Of a stretch of DNA of 64,000 bases, positions 29,852-37,531 are shown in pieces. The translations under genes were made by a program, and so were the position numbers. Positions within the stretch are counted from its first letter, which is position 1. Each line of letters begins with the position of its first letter. Origin of the DNA: Mycobacterium seoulense (GTDB lineage: Bacteria; Actinomycetota; Actinomycetes; Mycobacteriales; Mycobacteriaceae). Below the pieces are notes generated by a model. That model did no database searches and had not been told where the DNA came from. It was given only the letters and a program-made list of their open reading frames with translations. The stretch is from NCBI RefSeq assembly GCF_010731595.1, contig NZ_AP022582.1:3348001-3412000 (forward strand), read 5' to 3'.

Positions 29852-29892
29852 TGGACCGGTGATCCGGCGAGAAATGAGGAGGAGCGGCGCCC

Positions 29893-31542
29893 TTGACTGA
29901 CGGCCCGTTGATCGTGCAGTCCGATAAGACGGTGCTGCTCGAGGTCGACCATGAGCTGGCCGGTGCCGCGCGTGCCGCCATCGCACCGTTCGCCGAGCTC
30001 GAGCGCGCGCCCGAGCACGTGCACACCTACCGCATCACGCCGTTGGCGCTGTGGAATGCCCGCGCCGCCGGCCACGACGCCGAGCAGGTGGTCGACGCCC
30101 TGGTCAGTTTCTCGCGCTACGCGGTGCCCCAGCCGCTGCTGGTCGACATTGTCGACACCATGGCCCGCTACGGCCGCCTGCAGCTGGTCAAACACCCGGC
30201 GCACGGCCTGACCCTGCTCAGCCTCGACCGCGCGGTGCTCGAGGAAGTGCTGCGCAACAAGAAGATCGCCCCCATGCTCGGCGCCCGTATCGACGACGAC
30301 ACCGTCGTCGTGCACCCCAGCGAACGCGGCCGCGTCAAACAGATGTTGCTCAAGATCGGTTGGCCCGCAGAGGATCTCGCGGGCTACGTCGACGGCGAGG
30401 CCCATCCGATCAGCCTGGCGCAGGACGGCTGGCACCTGCGCGACTACCAGCAAATGGCCACCGACTCGTTCTGGGCCGGCGGGTCCGGGGTGGTGGTGCT
30501 CCCGTGCGGGGCGGGCAAGACACTGGTGGGCGCGGCCGCGATGGCGAAGGCCAGCGCGACGACGCTGATCCTGGTCACCAACATCGTCGCGGCGCGGCAA
30601 TGGAAGCGCGAATTGGTGGCGCGCACCTCGCTGACCGAGGACGAGGTCGGCGAATATTCCGGAGAGCGCAAGGAGATTCGGCCCGTCACGATCTCGACCT
30701 ATCAGATGATCACCCGCCGCACCAAGGGCGAGTACAGGCATCTGGAGCTCTTCGACAGCCGCGACTGGGGGCTGATCATCTACGACGAGGTCCACCTGCT
30801 GCCGGCGCCGGTGTTCCGGATGACCGCCGACCTGCAATCCAAGCGACGCCTCGGCCTGACGGCCACTCTGGTCCGCGAAGACGGCCGCGAGGGCGACGTG
30901 TTCTCCCTGATCGGCCCGAAGCGTTACGACGCGCCGTGGAAGGACATCGAAGCCCAAGGCTGGATCGCGCCGGCCGAGTGCGTCGAGGTGCGGGTCACCA
31001 TGACCGACAACGAGCGGATGATGTACGCCACCGCGGAACCCGAAGAGCGCTACAAGCTTTGCTCGACGGCGCATTCCAAGATCGCCGTGGTCAAGTCGAT
31101 TCTGGACAAGCACCCGGGCGAACAGACGCTGGTGATCGGCGCCTACCTCGACCAGCTCGACGAGCTGGGTGCCGAGCTGAACGCCCCGGTGATCCAGGGG
31201 TCGACGCGGACCAAGGAACGCGAAGAACTGTTCGACGCGTTCCGCCGCGGCGAGGTGTCCACCTTGGTGGTGTCCAAGGTCGCCAACTTCTCCATCGACT
31301 TACCGGAAGCCTCGGTGGCGGTTCAGGTTTCGGGAACCTTCGGGTCCCGCCAGGAGGAGGCGCAGCGGCTGGGCCGGCTGCTGCGCCCCAAGGCCGACGG
31401 TGGCGGCGCCATCTTCTACTCCGTGGTGGCCCGCGACAGCCTGGACGCCGAGTACGCGGCGCACCGGCAGCGCTTCCTCGCCGAGCAGGGTTACGGCTAC
31501 ATCATCCGCGACGCGGACGACCTGCTGGGACCGGCGATCTAG
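29893..31542 (+). CDS. ercc3: DNA repair helicase XPB/Ercc3
   Basis: Superfamily 2, 3'-to-5' DNA helicase of 549 aa. The N-terminal domain (residues about 5-115) resembles the segment of the upstream protein. The helicase core has Walker A CGAGKT (K209), Walker B DEVH (from D298), motif III LTATLVREDG and motif VI QEEAQRLGRLLRPK. Bacterial XPB proteins unwind DNA and are linked to repair. The start is TTG with GGAGGAG 8 nt upstream, so the rare codon is well supported. It is likely cotranscribed with the preceding gene. Confidence 0.95.
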   Translation: MTDGPLIVQSDKTVLLEVDHELAGAARAAIAPFAELERAPEHVHTYRITPLALWNARAAGHDAEQVVDALVSFSRYAVPQPLLVDIVDTMARYGRLQLVKHPAHGLTLLSLDRAVLEEVLRNKKIAPMLGARIDDDTVVVHPSERGRVKQMLLKIGWPAEDLAGYVDGEAHPISLAQDGWHLRDYQQMATDSFWAGGSGVVVLPCGAGKTLVGAAAMAKASATTLILVTNIVAARQWKRELVARTSLTEDEVGEYSGERKEIRPVTISTYQMITRRTKGEYRHLELFDSRDWGLIIYDEVHLLPAPVFRMTADLQSKRRLGLTATLVREDGREGDVFSLIGPKRYDAPWKDIEAQGWIAPAECVEVRVTMTDNERMMYATAEPEERYKLCSTAHSKIAVVKSILDKHPGEQTLVIGAYLDQLDELGAELNAPVIQGSTRTKEREELFDAFRRGEVSTLVVSKVANFSIDLPEASVAVQVSGTFGSRQEEAQRLGRLLRPKADGGGAIFYSVVARDSLDAEYAAHRQRFLAEQGYGYIIRDADDLLGPAI

Positions 31543-31573
31543 ACGAAAGCTCTTCGGACCATGCGACACGCGT

Positions 31574-31630
31574 CGAATGTGATATCACGGGCGATATCAC
31601 ATTCGGGAAGACACGCATGGCCCATGCGTG
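31574..31630. terminator. Two perfect palindromes between convergent ercc3 and thiolase-like gene
   Basis: First: CGAATGTGATATC and GATATCACATTCG (31574-31605), a 13-bp stem with a 6-nt loop, unusually AT-rich for this genome. Second: CACGCATGG-C-CCATGCGTG (31612-31630). Lying downstream of both genes, they most simply act as a bidirectional terminator. The repeated GTGATATCAC core could instead be a protein-binding site. Confidence 0.55.
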
Positions 31631-31646
31631 GCGGCGCGGTGGCAGA

Positions 31647-32792
31647 TCAAAGCGACAGGATGGTCGCCGAGGCGGTGCCCGGCGCGCCGTACACCTGAGC
31701 CAGGCCGACGCGCGGGTTGCCGGGCACCTGACGCTCGCCCGCCTCACCGCGCAACTGGCGCACCAGTTCGTGCATCTGCCGAAGCCCCGACGCCCCGATC
31801 GGCTCGCCGTTGGCGATCAACCCGCCATCGGTGTTGACCGGCATCGAGCCGTGAATCTCGGTCGCGCCGTCGGCCACCAACTTCTCCTGCTCGCCGTCGG
31901 CGCACAGGCCGGTCTCGGCCATGTGGATCACTTCGGCGCCGGCGTCGGTGTCCTGCAGTTGCGCGACGTCGACGTCCTCGGGCCCGATGCCCGCGGCCTC
32001 GTACGCGGCCCTGGCGGCGTACACCGTGGGTGAGGCGTCCTCGTCCAGCGGGGCCGACGTGGCATGCACCTCGTAGGCGCCGTACCGCCGGGTGCGGATC
32101 TCGCAGGCGCGCACGTAGACCGGCTTGTCGGTGAACTTGTGCGCCATGTCGGCGCGGCACATGATCACCGCCGCGGCGCCCTCGTCGGGGGCGCAGAACA
32201 TGTACTGGGTGAGCGGGTAGTTCAGCACCGTCGAGTTGAGGATCTCGTCCTCGGGAATCGGCTTGCGCCGGAAGGCGTTCGGGTTCAGCGCACCGTTGCG
32301 GAAGTTCTTGGCCGCCACCTTGGCCAGCGTGGCCTGGGAGATGTGGTGGTCGTGCAGGTATTTGTTGGCCTTCATGCCGAAGAACTTGGTGGTGACGAAC
32401 TGCCCGTTCTCGCCGTACCACCGCGGCAGGCCCAAGCAGGACGGTTCGTCGGTGAACGCACCGCGCGGATGCTTGTCCATGCCGATGGCGATGCCGAGGT
32501 CATACTTGCCCAGCCGGATGGTGTCGGCGGTCTGCTGGATGGCGCTGGCCGCGGTGGCGCAAGCGTTGAAGACGTTGGTGAAGGTGATGCCGGTCAGTCC
32601 GACCAGCCGCGTCACGGCGTCGGGGTTGGAGATCTCGTGGCTGCCGCCGAATCCGAACTGGATGTCCTTCCAGGACACGCCGGCGTCCTGCAGCGCGGAC
32701 TGGACGGCCTCGGCGCCCATCTGCATGCAAGTTTTGTCGAACCGGCCGAAGGGGTGCAGGCCCACGCCGATGATGGCGACATCGTTGGTCAT
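31647..32792 (-). CDS. Thiolase-like lipid-transfer protein (Ltp family)
   Basis: A 381-aa thiolase-superfamily protein of the SCP-x/Ltp branch. Recognisable blocks are FGFGGSHEISNP, FNACATAASAIQQTADTIRLGKYDLGIAIGMDK and INTDGG-type text (PVNTDGGLIANGEPIGASGLRQM), with the C-terminal LAQVYGAPGTASATILSL. In place of the second thiolase Cys-Gly-Gly loop it has VYGAPG, so it may be a thiolase or an Ltp2-like retro-aldolase. The DUF35 gene 10 bp upstream is the usual partner of such enzymes, together acting on acyl- or steroid-side-chain CoA esters (inference). AGGAGAG precedes the ATG. Confidence 0.85.
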   Translation of the reverse strand: MTNDVAIIGVGLHPFGRFDKTCMQMGAEAVQSALQDAGVSWKDIQFGFGGSHEISNPDAVTRLVGLTGITFTNVFNACATAASAIQQTADTIRLGKYDLGIAIGMDKHPRGAFTDEPSCLGLPRWYGENGQFVTTKFFGMKANKYLHDHHISQATLAKVAAKNFRNGALNPNAFRRKPIPEDEILNSTVLNYPLTQYMFCAPDEGAAAVIMCRADMAHKFTDKPVYVRACEIRTRRYGAYEVHATSAPLDEDASPTVYAARAAYEAAGIGPEDVDVAQLQDTDAGAEVIHMAETGLCADGEQEKLVADGATEIHGSMPVNTDGGLIANGEPIGASGLRQMHELVRQLRGEAGERQVPGNPRVGLAQVYGAPGTASATILSL

Positions 32793-32802
32793 CGTTCTCT
32801 CC

Positions 32803-33219
32803 TTATGCGACCGGCCGGAACGCGAACGTCATGATTTCGGCGCCCTCTTCGTCGGTGGTGAGCGGCACCATGGTGAGCTCGACCTCCTGCCCGAATTGCA
32901 GCTTGGCGGGGTCGTTCTCGGTCAACCGGCCCTCGACCCGGATCACGTCGTCGAGCTGGACCAGCCCGACCCCGAACGGAACGAAGTCCTTGCCGGTCGG
33001 GCCGGCGTACGGCGCCCCGGGCGGAAAGCCCTGAGTCGTCCACGCGACGAGCGTTCCGCGGCGCGGCAGCAACACGTCGGTCATCTCACCGACGCTGCAC
33101 CGCGGGCACCACTGCTGCACCGGGAAGGTGGTGGCGCCGCAGCCGCCGCATCGGCTGCCGATCAGCTGTGGGCTCTCATCGGGCCAGGTCGAGATCTCGG
33201 GGGCGAGTGCCTTTTGCAT
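32803..33219 (-). CDS. DUF35 OB-fold/zinc-ribbon acyl-CoA-associated protein
   Basis: A 138-aa protein with an N-terminal rubredoxin-like zinc ribbon (CGGCGATTFPVQQWCPRC) and a C-terminal OB-fold (GRLTENDPAKLQFGQEVELTMVPL). Such ChsH2-type DUF35 proteins form complexes with Ltp-type thiolases or aldolases and shape the CoA-ester channel. The ATG (MQKALAPEI) has GGAGG 7 nt upstream; an earlier in-frame start adds eight unlikely residues. It is first in an operon with the thiolase-like gene. Confidence 0.88.
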   Translation of the reverse strand: MQKALAPEISTWPDESPQLIGSRCGGCGATTFPVQQWCPRCSVGEMTDVLLPRRGTLVAWTTQGFPPGAPYAGPTGKDFVPFGVGLVQLDDVIRVEGRLTENDPAKLQFGQEVELTMVPLTTDEEGAEIMTFAFRPVA

Positions 33220-33283
33220 CGGGGATCCTCCAGAAGCGTCCACGGGCCGCCAACAGAATGTTGCTCACTGAACCGTATAACAG

Positions 33284-33295
33284 CTTTCCGGAAAG
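33284..33295. promoter_or_regulatory. 12-bp palindrome in the DUF35/ABM divergent promoter
   Basis: CTTTCCGGAAAG is a perfect dyad in the 145-bp gap between divergent starts (ATG 33219 on the minus strand, ATG 33365 on the plus). An outer pair, AGAATG (from 33255) and CATTCTC (from about 33308), also lies in inverted orientation. Candidate operator; no regulator is encoded nearby. Confidence 0.35.
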
Positions 33296-33364
33296 TGGAA
33301 ACCGCATTCTCATTCGTTGCGCCCCGGCCGGTAGGGGCCCCAGGGGAGCGATATCTTGGGCGCT

Positions 33365-33658
33365 ATGCCAGTCACCGTGATACTCGAATTGAAGTTCAAG
33401 CCCGACGCGGTGCCGCAGGCGCGCGACGTCATGGGCCGGGCGCTGCGGGACACCCGGGCGTTCGCCGGCAACCTCGGCACCGACGTGCTCGTCGACGAGG
33501 ACGACGAAGCCCACTGGCTGATCTATGAACTGTGGGACACGGTCGAGCATGACGAGGCCTACCGCGCGTTTCGTGCCGGCGAGGGCCGACTGACCGAGTT
33601 GCCGCCGCTGTTGGCCGAGCCGCCCGTCAAGAAGAGGTACACCACCTCCGACATCTGA
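33365..33658 (+). CDS. Antibiotic-biosynthesis-monooxygenase (ABM) domain protein
   Basis: A 97-aa single-domain dimeric alpha/beta-barrel protein. The pattern VTVILELKFKPDAVPQARDVM ... TDVLVDEDDEAHWLIYELWDT ... YRAFRAG matches putative quinol monooxygenases (YgiN-like), which need no cofactor. The ATG is preferred over a TTG three codons earlier. Substrate unknown. It ends 3 bp before the stop of the convergent LLM gene. Confidence 0.82.
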   Translation: MPVTVILELKFKPDAVPQARDVMGRALRDTRAFAGNLGTDVLVDEDDEAHWLIYELWDTVEHDEAYRAFRAGEGRLTELPPLLAEPPVKKRYTTSDI

Positions 33659-33661
33659 CGG

Positions 33662-34651
33662 CTAGCTCAGGGCCGGAATGACCTCGCGCTCGAACAATTC
33701 GATGCCGGAGCGGTCGTATGCGGCCTCGGGGAAATAGCAGATGGCGTATTCGCACCCCAGGTCGCGGAGCCTGGCGATCCGTTCGACCACCTGTTCCGGT
33801 GTGCCCGTCGCCGAATCGGGACCGCTGCCGGCGGCGAGCATCGCATCGGCCGCCGCCTCGGGCACGTAGCGGACCACGCGGTCGCGGACGCGCCGTAGCC
33901 GGTCCTTGACGTCGGCGTCCGACGTTCCGACGACGGCGTTGAAGTTGGCCGACCGCACGATGGCATCGAAGTCGGTGCCCAGCCGCCGGCAGTGCTGCGC
34001 AAGCACTTCCGACTTGTGGGCAAAGGCCTCGGGTTCCGGCGTGAAGTTGGTGTATTGCGCGTATTTCGCGGCGATGCGCAGGGTCACCTTCTCGCCGCCG
34101 CCGGCGATCCACAACGGAATCCCGTTGTCCTGCAGCGGCTTAGGGGCAACGATGGCCCCGTCGACCTGGTAGTGCCTGCCGTCGAAGCTGACCATGCCGT
34201 CGCGCCAGGCGTCACGCATGATCTGCACGCCCTCGTCCAGCCGGCCCAGCCGCACGCCGGCCGACGGGAAACCGTAACCGTAAGCGCGCCATTCGTGTTC
34301 GTACCATCCGCCGCCGATGCCCATCTGGATCCGGCCACCGGAGATGATGTCGGCGGTCGCCGCGACCTTGGCCAGGTATACCGGATTCCGATAGCTCATC
34401 GCGGTGCACATCTGGCCGAGTTTGATCCGCGAGGTGACCGCCGCGTAGGCGGCCATCAGCGACCACGCCTCGTGGGTGGCTTCGCCCGTCGGCATCGGGA
34501 CGGTGTGGAAATGGTCGTAGACCCACAGCGAGTCCCACGCGCCGTCGTCGGCGTAGACGGCCAGGTCGCGCATCACCGCCCAGTGCTTCTCCGGTTCGAT
34601 GTCGACCAGATCCATTCGCCAGCCTTGCGGGATGAAGAGACCGAAGCGCAT
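33662..34651 (-). CDS. LLM-class F420-dependent oxidoreductase
   Basis: A 329-aa luciferase-like TIM-barrel flavin/F420 enzyme. Family signatures are DSLWVYDHFHTVP, SRIKLGQMCTAMSYRNPVYLAKVAATADIISGGRIQMGIGGGWYEHEW and PLWIAGGGEKVTLRIAAKYA. Mycobacteria use coenzyme F420 in many such enzymes; the substrate is unknown. TAGAGT lies 8 nt before the ATG, suggesting a leaderless transcript. It is divergent from the flavin monooxygenase gene, across 75 bp. Confidence 0.9.
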   Translation of the reverse strand: MRFGLFIPQGWRMDLVDIEPEKHWAVMRDLAVYADDGAWDSLWVYDHFHTVPMPTGEATHEAWSLMAAYAAVTSRIKLGQMCTAMSYRNPVYLAKVAATADIISGGRIQMGIGGGWYEHEWRAYGYGFPSAGVRLGRLDEGVQIMRDAWRDGMVSFDGRHYQVDGAIVAPKPLQDNGIPLWIAGGGEKVTLRIAAKYAQYTNFTPEPEAFAHKSEVLAQHCRRLGTDFDAIVRSANFNAVVGTSDADVKDRLRRVRDRVVRYVPEAAADAMLAAGSGPDSATGTPEQVVERIARLRDLGCEYAICYFPEAAYDRSGIELFEREVIPALS

Positions 34652-34726
34652 AGCAACGGACTCTAGCCCGATCGGTCGGCCAGGCCCCGCTAGGCTTACC
34701 AGTCGTCAAGCAAGCGGGAGGTCGCC

Positions 34727-35968
34727 GTGCGGGTCCTCGTCTCCGGCGCCAGCATCGCGGGCCCGGTGCTGGCCTACTGGCTGAGCCGTCGCGGCTTCGA
34801 CGTCACCGTCGTCGAGCGCGCGCCCACACTGCGCAAGACCGGCGGCCACGCCGTCGACCTGTTCCGTCCCGCTATGGAAATTTCGGCGAGCATGGGCGTC
34901 CTGCCCCAAATCGAGGCGCGCGCCACCGGAACGAACCACATGACCATGCATCGGGAGGGCCGGTCGCGGCCCTTCGAGATCGACCTCACCAAGATCTACG
35001 CCGCCACGTCGGACCGGCATGTGGAAATCATGCGCGACGATCTCAGCGAGATCTACTACACCGCAGGGCGCGACGACGTCGAGTACCTGTTCGGCGACTC
35101 GATCACCGCGATCGAACACGACGGCGAGGTGACGTTCGAGCATGGCCCCGCCCGCCGGTTCGACGTCATCGTCGGCGCCGACGGGCTGCACTCCAACGTT
35201 CGGCAGCTGACCTTCGGCGCGGAAGCCGACCTCACGCGGTTCCTCGGCGGCTATCTGGCGGTGGTGTCGGTCCCCAAGGCGCTGGCCGCCCGCGGCGAGA
35301 TGACCTGTCACGTCGGTGTGGGCCGCCTCGCGGCCATCTACACCGCCGAGCACCTGGACGACGCGCGCGCGGTCTTCCTGTTCCGCGCCAAACACGAACT
35401 CGATTTTGACCATCGGGATGCGTTGCGGCAGAAGGGCATTCTGCGCGATGCGTTCGCGAACATGCACGAGCAGGTGGACGGTTGGCTGGGCGAGATCGAC
35501 GATACGCCCGCGTTCTACTTCGATTCGATCAGCCAGCTTCGGCTGGACAGATGGTCGCGGCGGCGGGTCACCCTCGTCGGTGACGCGGGATACTGCCCGG
35601 GCCCCGCGGTGGGCGGCAGCACCAGCCTTGCGGTGCTCGGCGCCTACGTGCTGGCCGGCGAGCTCGCTGGGGCCGACGGCGACCTCCTGCGCGCGTTCGC
35701 GGCCTACGAACTGCAGATGCGCGAACCGGTGCACCGCAGCCGGGCCTTCGCGCGCGGGGCCGCCAGGGGCATCATTCCCGGCTCGCGGCTCGGGGTGTGG
35801 GCGCTGACCCGTGGCGCCCAGCTAGTCTCACTGATGCCCGGCTCGCTGTCCCGGGCAGTGGCGAAGCTCAACACGAAGGGCGTGCGCATGCACGACTCGA
35901 TGCCGGTGCCCGACTACAGCGCCACCGATCCCCACGCCGACGAAGGGAACTACCGCCGATGGAACTGA
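34727..35968 (+). CDS. FAD-dependent aromatic-ring-hydroxylase-type monooxygenase
   Basis: A 413-aa class A flavoprotein monooxygenase (PHBH fold). It has the N-terminal dinucleotide motif SGASIAGPVLAYWLSRRGFDVTVVE (a GxSxAG variant of GxGxxG), the DG motif VIVGADGLHSNVR and the GD motif VTLVGDAGYCPGPAVGGS. Typical substrates are phenols, polyketides or antibiotics such as tetracycline or rifampicin; none is indicated here. The start is GTG with GGGAGG 5 nt upstream. Its 3' end overlaps the next LLM gene by 10 bp, so they are cotranscribed. Confidence 0.9.
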   Translation: MRVLVSGASIAGPVLAYWLSRRGFDVTVVERAPTLRKTGGHAVDLFRPAMEISASMGVLPQIEARATGTNHMTMHREGRSRPFEIDLTKIYAATSDRHVEIMRDDLSEIYYTAGRDDVEYLFGDSITAIEHDGEVTFEHGPARRFDVIVGADGLHSNVRQLTFGAEADLTRFLGGYLAVVSVPKALAARGEMTCHVGVGRLAAIYTAEHLDDARAVFLFRAKHELDFDHRDALRQKGILRDAFANMHEQVDGWLGEIDDTPAFYFDSISQLRLDRWSRRRVTLVGDAGYCPGPAVGGSTSLAVLGAYVLAGELAGADGDLLRAFAAYELQMREPVHRSRAFARGAARGIIPGSRLGVWALTRGAQLVSLMPGSLSRAVAKLNTKGVRMHDSMPVPDYSATDPHADEGNYRRWN

Positions 35969-36822
35969 CCGGCGTGGGGATCTGGAGCAGTCAACTGCGC
36001 TACGGCGATCCGTCCGAATCAGCCGAGGCGGCGGCGGAATTGGACGAACTGGGCTTCCCGGCGCTGTGGATACCCGACGTCGGCGGTCCGGTGTTCGACG
36101 CCGTCGGCAACCTGCTGGCCGCGACGCGGCGGACCGTGATCGCCACCGGAATCCTCAACCTGTGGATGCATGCGCCGGCGGCCGTCGCCGACTCCTACGC
36201 GACGTTGACCGCCGAGCACGGGGACCGCTTCCTGCTGGGCATCGGCGTCAGTCACGCACCGCTGATCGACGCCAGCCAACCCGGGCGATACCGCAAACCG
36301 CTGGCGGCGACGGCGGCATTCCTGGACGGGCTGGATGCCGCCCCACGGCCCGTACCCGCCGAAAACCGGGTGCTGGCCGCGCTCGGGCCGAAGATGCTGG
36401 CCCTGGCCGCGACCCGGTCCCGCGGGGCGCACCCGTACCTGGTCACGCCCGACCACACCGCCTCCGCCCGTGCGACTTTGGGTGACGGCCCCCTGCTGCT
36501 GCCGGAACAGACGGTGATACTGACCGACAGCGCCGACGAGGCACGGCGCATCGGAACCGACTGGCTGCGCGCGTACTTGGCGTTACCCAACTACGCCAAC
36601 AACCTGCTGCGCAGCGGGTTCTCCGAAGAGGACGTGGCGCAGGTGAGCGATCGGCTCTTCGACGCCATCATCGCCTGGGGCGACGAAGAGGCGATCATGC
36701 GCAGGGTCGCCGAGCATCATTCGGCCGGCGCCGACCACGTGTGCATCCAGGTACTGCTGGCCGACCCGAAGGCCTTCCCGCGCGAACAATGGCGCCGCAT
36801 CGCCGCCGCCACGCAGGGATGA
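35959..36822 (+). CDS. LLM-class F420-dependent oxidoreductase (TIGR03620-like)
   Basis: A 287-aa luciferase-like protein of a mycobacterial F420-type subgroup. It has a short N-terminus MELTGVGIWSSQLRYGDPSESAEAAAELDELGF, the conserved ATGILNLWMHAP and DRFLLGIGVSHAPLID, and ends near HVCIQVL. It overlaps the upstream monooxygenase gene by 10 bp. The coexpressed flavin monooxygenase and F420 enzyme may act on one substrate (inference). Confidence 0.88.
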   Translation: MELTGVGIWSSQLRYGDPSESAEAAAELDELGFPALWIPDVGGPVFDAVGNLLAATRRTVIATGILNLWMHAPAAVADSYATLTAEHGDRFLLGIGVSHAPLIDASQPGRYRKPLAATAAFLDGLDAAPRPVPAENRVLAALGPKMLALAATRSRGAHPYLVTPDHTASARATLGDGPLLLPEQTVILTDSADEARRIGTDWLRAYLALPNYANNLLRSGFSEEDVAQVSDRLFDAIIAWGDEEAIMRRVAEHHSAGADHVCIQVLLADPKAFPREQWRRIAAATQG

Positions 36823-36853
36823 CCCGCCGCCTCACTCGCGCTTAGGGTGGGGT

Positions 36854-37462
36854 ATGGCTTCCAAGCAGACCCTGTTTCGGATCTTCTACCGCATCGGCTT
36901 CACGCCGTGGGACGGCCATCCGCTCGCGCAGAGCGTGCGGGACCTGGTCGAGGGAACGGTCGACGCGCCGGCGCTTCCCGCGGGATCGGCCCTCGAGGTC
37001 GGCTGCGGGACCGGTGACTGCTCGATCTACCTCGCCCAACACGGCTGGAAGGTCACCGCGGTCGACTTCGTCGCCAAGCCGCTGGAGCGGGCGCGCACCA
37101 AGGCCCGGGGCTCCGGCGCCGCGGTCAAGTTCGTCCAGGCCGACGTCACGCAGCTGAGCCAGGCCGGCATCGGCGGGAACTTCGGCTTGATCGTCGACAA
37201 CGGCTGCCTGCACAACATGAGCGACGACGACCGCGACGCCTACGTCCGGGAGATCAGCGCCGTGGCGGCTCCGGACGCGCGGCTACTGGTCGTCGCTTTC
37301 GTGCCCGGCGGCCGCATCGGCGTACGCGGCGTCGCCCGCGACGAGATGGAACGACGCTTCGCACCCGCCTGGAAGCTGCTGTCGGCCGGCGCGGAACGCG
37401 AACTGGACCGCGCCGAGAAGACCCCGGCGCGGTACTACCTCTTCCAGCGCCGCGACACATAA
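36854..37462 (+). CDS. Class I SAM-dependent methyltransferase
   Basis: A 202-aa Rossmann methyltransferase with motif I ALEVGCGTGDCSIYLAQHGWKVTAVDF, motif II/III region VKFVQADVTQL and GLIVDNGCLHNM, a thiopurine-methyltransferase-like layout. The substrate is unknown. It begins 31 bp after the LLM gene and may belong to the same transcript. It ends just before a strong hairpin terminator. Confidence 0.87.
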   Translation: MASKQTLFRIFYRIGFTPWDGHPLAQSVRDLVEGTVDAPALPAGSALEVGCGTGDCSIYLAQHGWKVTAVDFVAKPLERARTKARGSGAAVKFVQADVTQLSQAGIGGNFGLIVDNGCLHNMSDDDRDAYVREISAVAAPDARLLVVAFVPGGRIGVRGVARDEMERRFAPAWKLLSAGAERELDRAEKTPARYYLFQRRDT

Positions 37463-37480
37463 CCGGCGCGACGACACGCC

Positions 37481-37521
37481 CGCGAAAGCCCCCGAAGACA
37501 AGCGCTTCGGGGGCTTTCGCG
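37481..37521. terminator. Strong bidirectional hairpin terminator
   Basis: CGCGAAAGCCCCCGAAG (37481-37497) and CTTCGGGGGCTTTCGCG (37505-37521) form a perfect 17-bp stem with a 7-nt loop. It lies between the convergent methyltransferase and fadB genes and serves both directions. Confidence 0.9.
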
Positions 37522-37531
37522 ATTGGCGAAC

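Noticed and set aside
27674..29986. Minus-strand open frame of 770 codons opposite the helicase-domain gene
   Set aside because: Gln/His/Arg/Gly-rich low-complexity product, no domain, fully antisense to a conserved gene; a GC-skew artefact.
31578..31602. TGTGA...TCACA pair as a CRP site
   Set aside because: The arms are 14 nt apart instead of 6, and the position is downstream of both genes.
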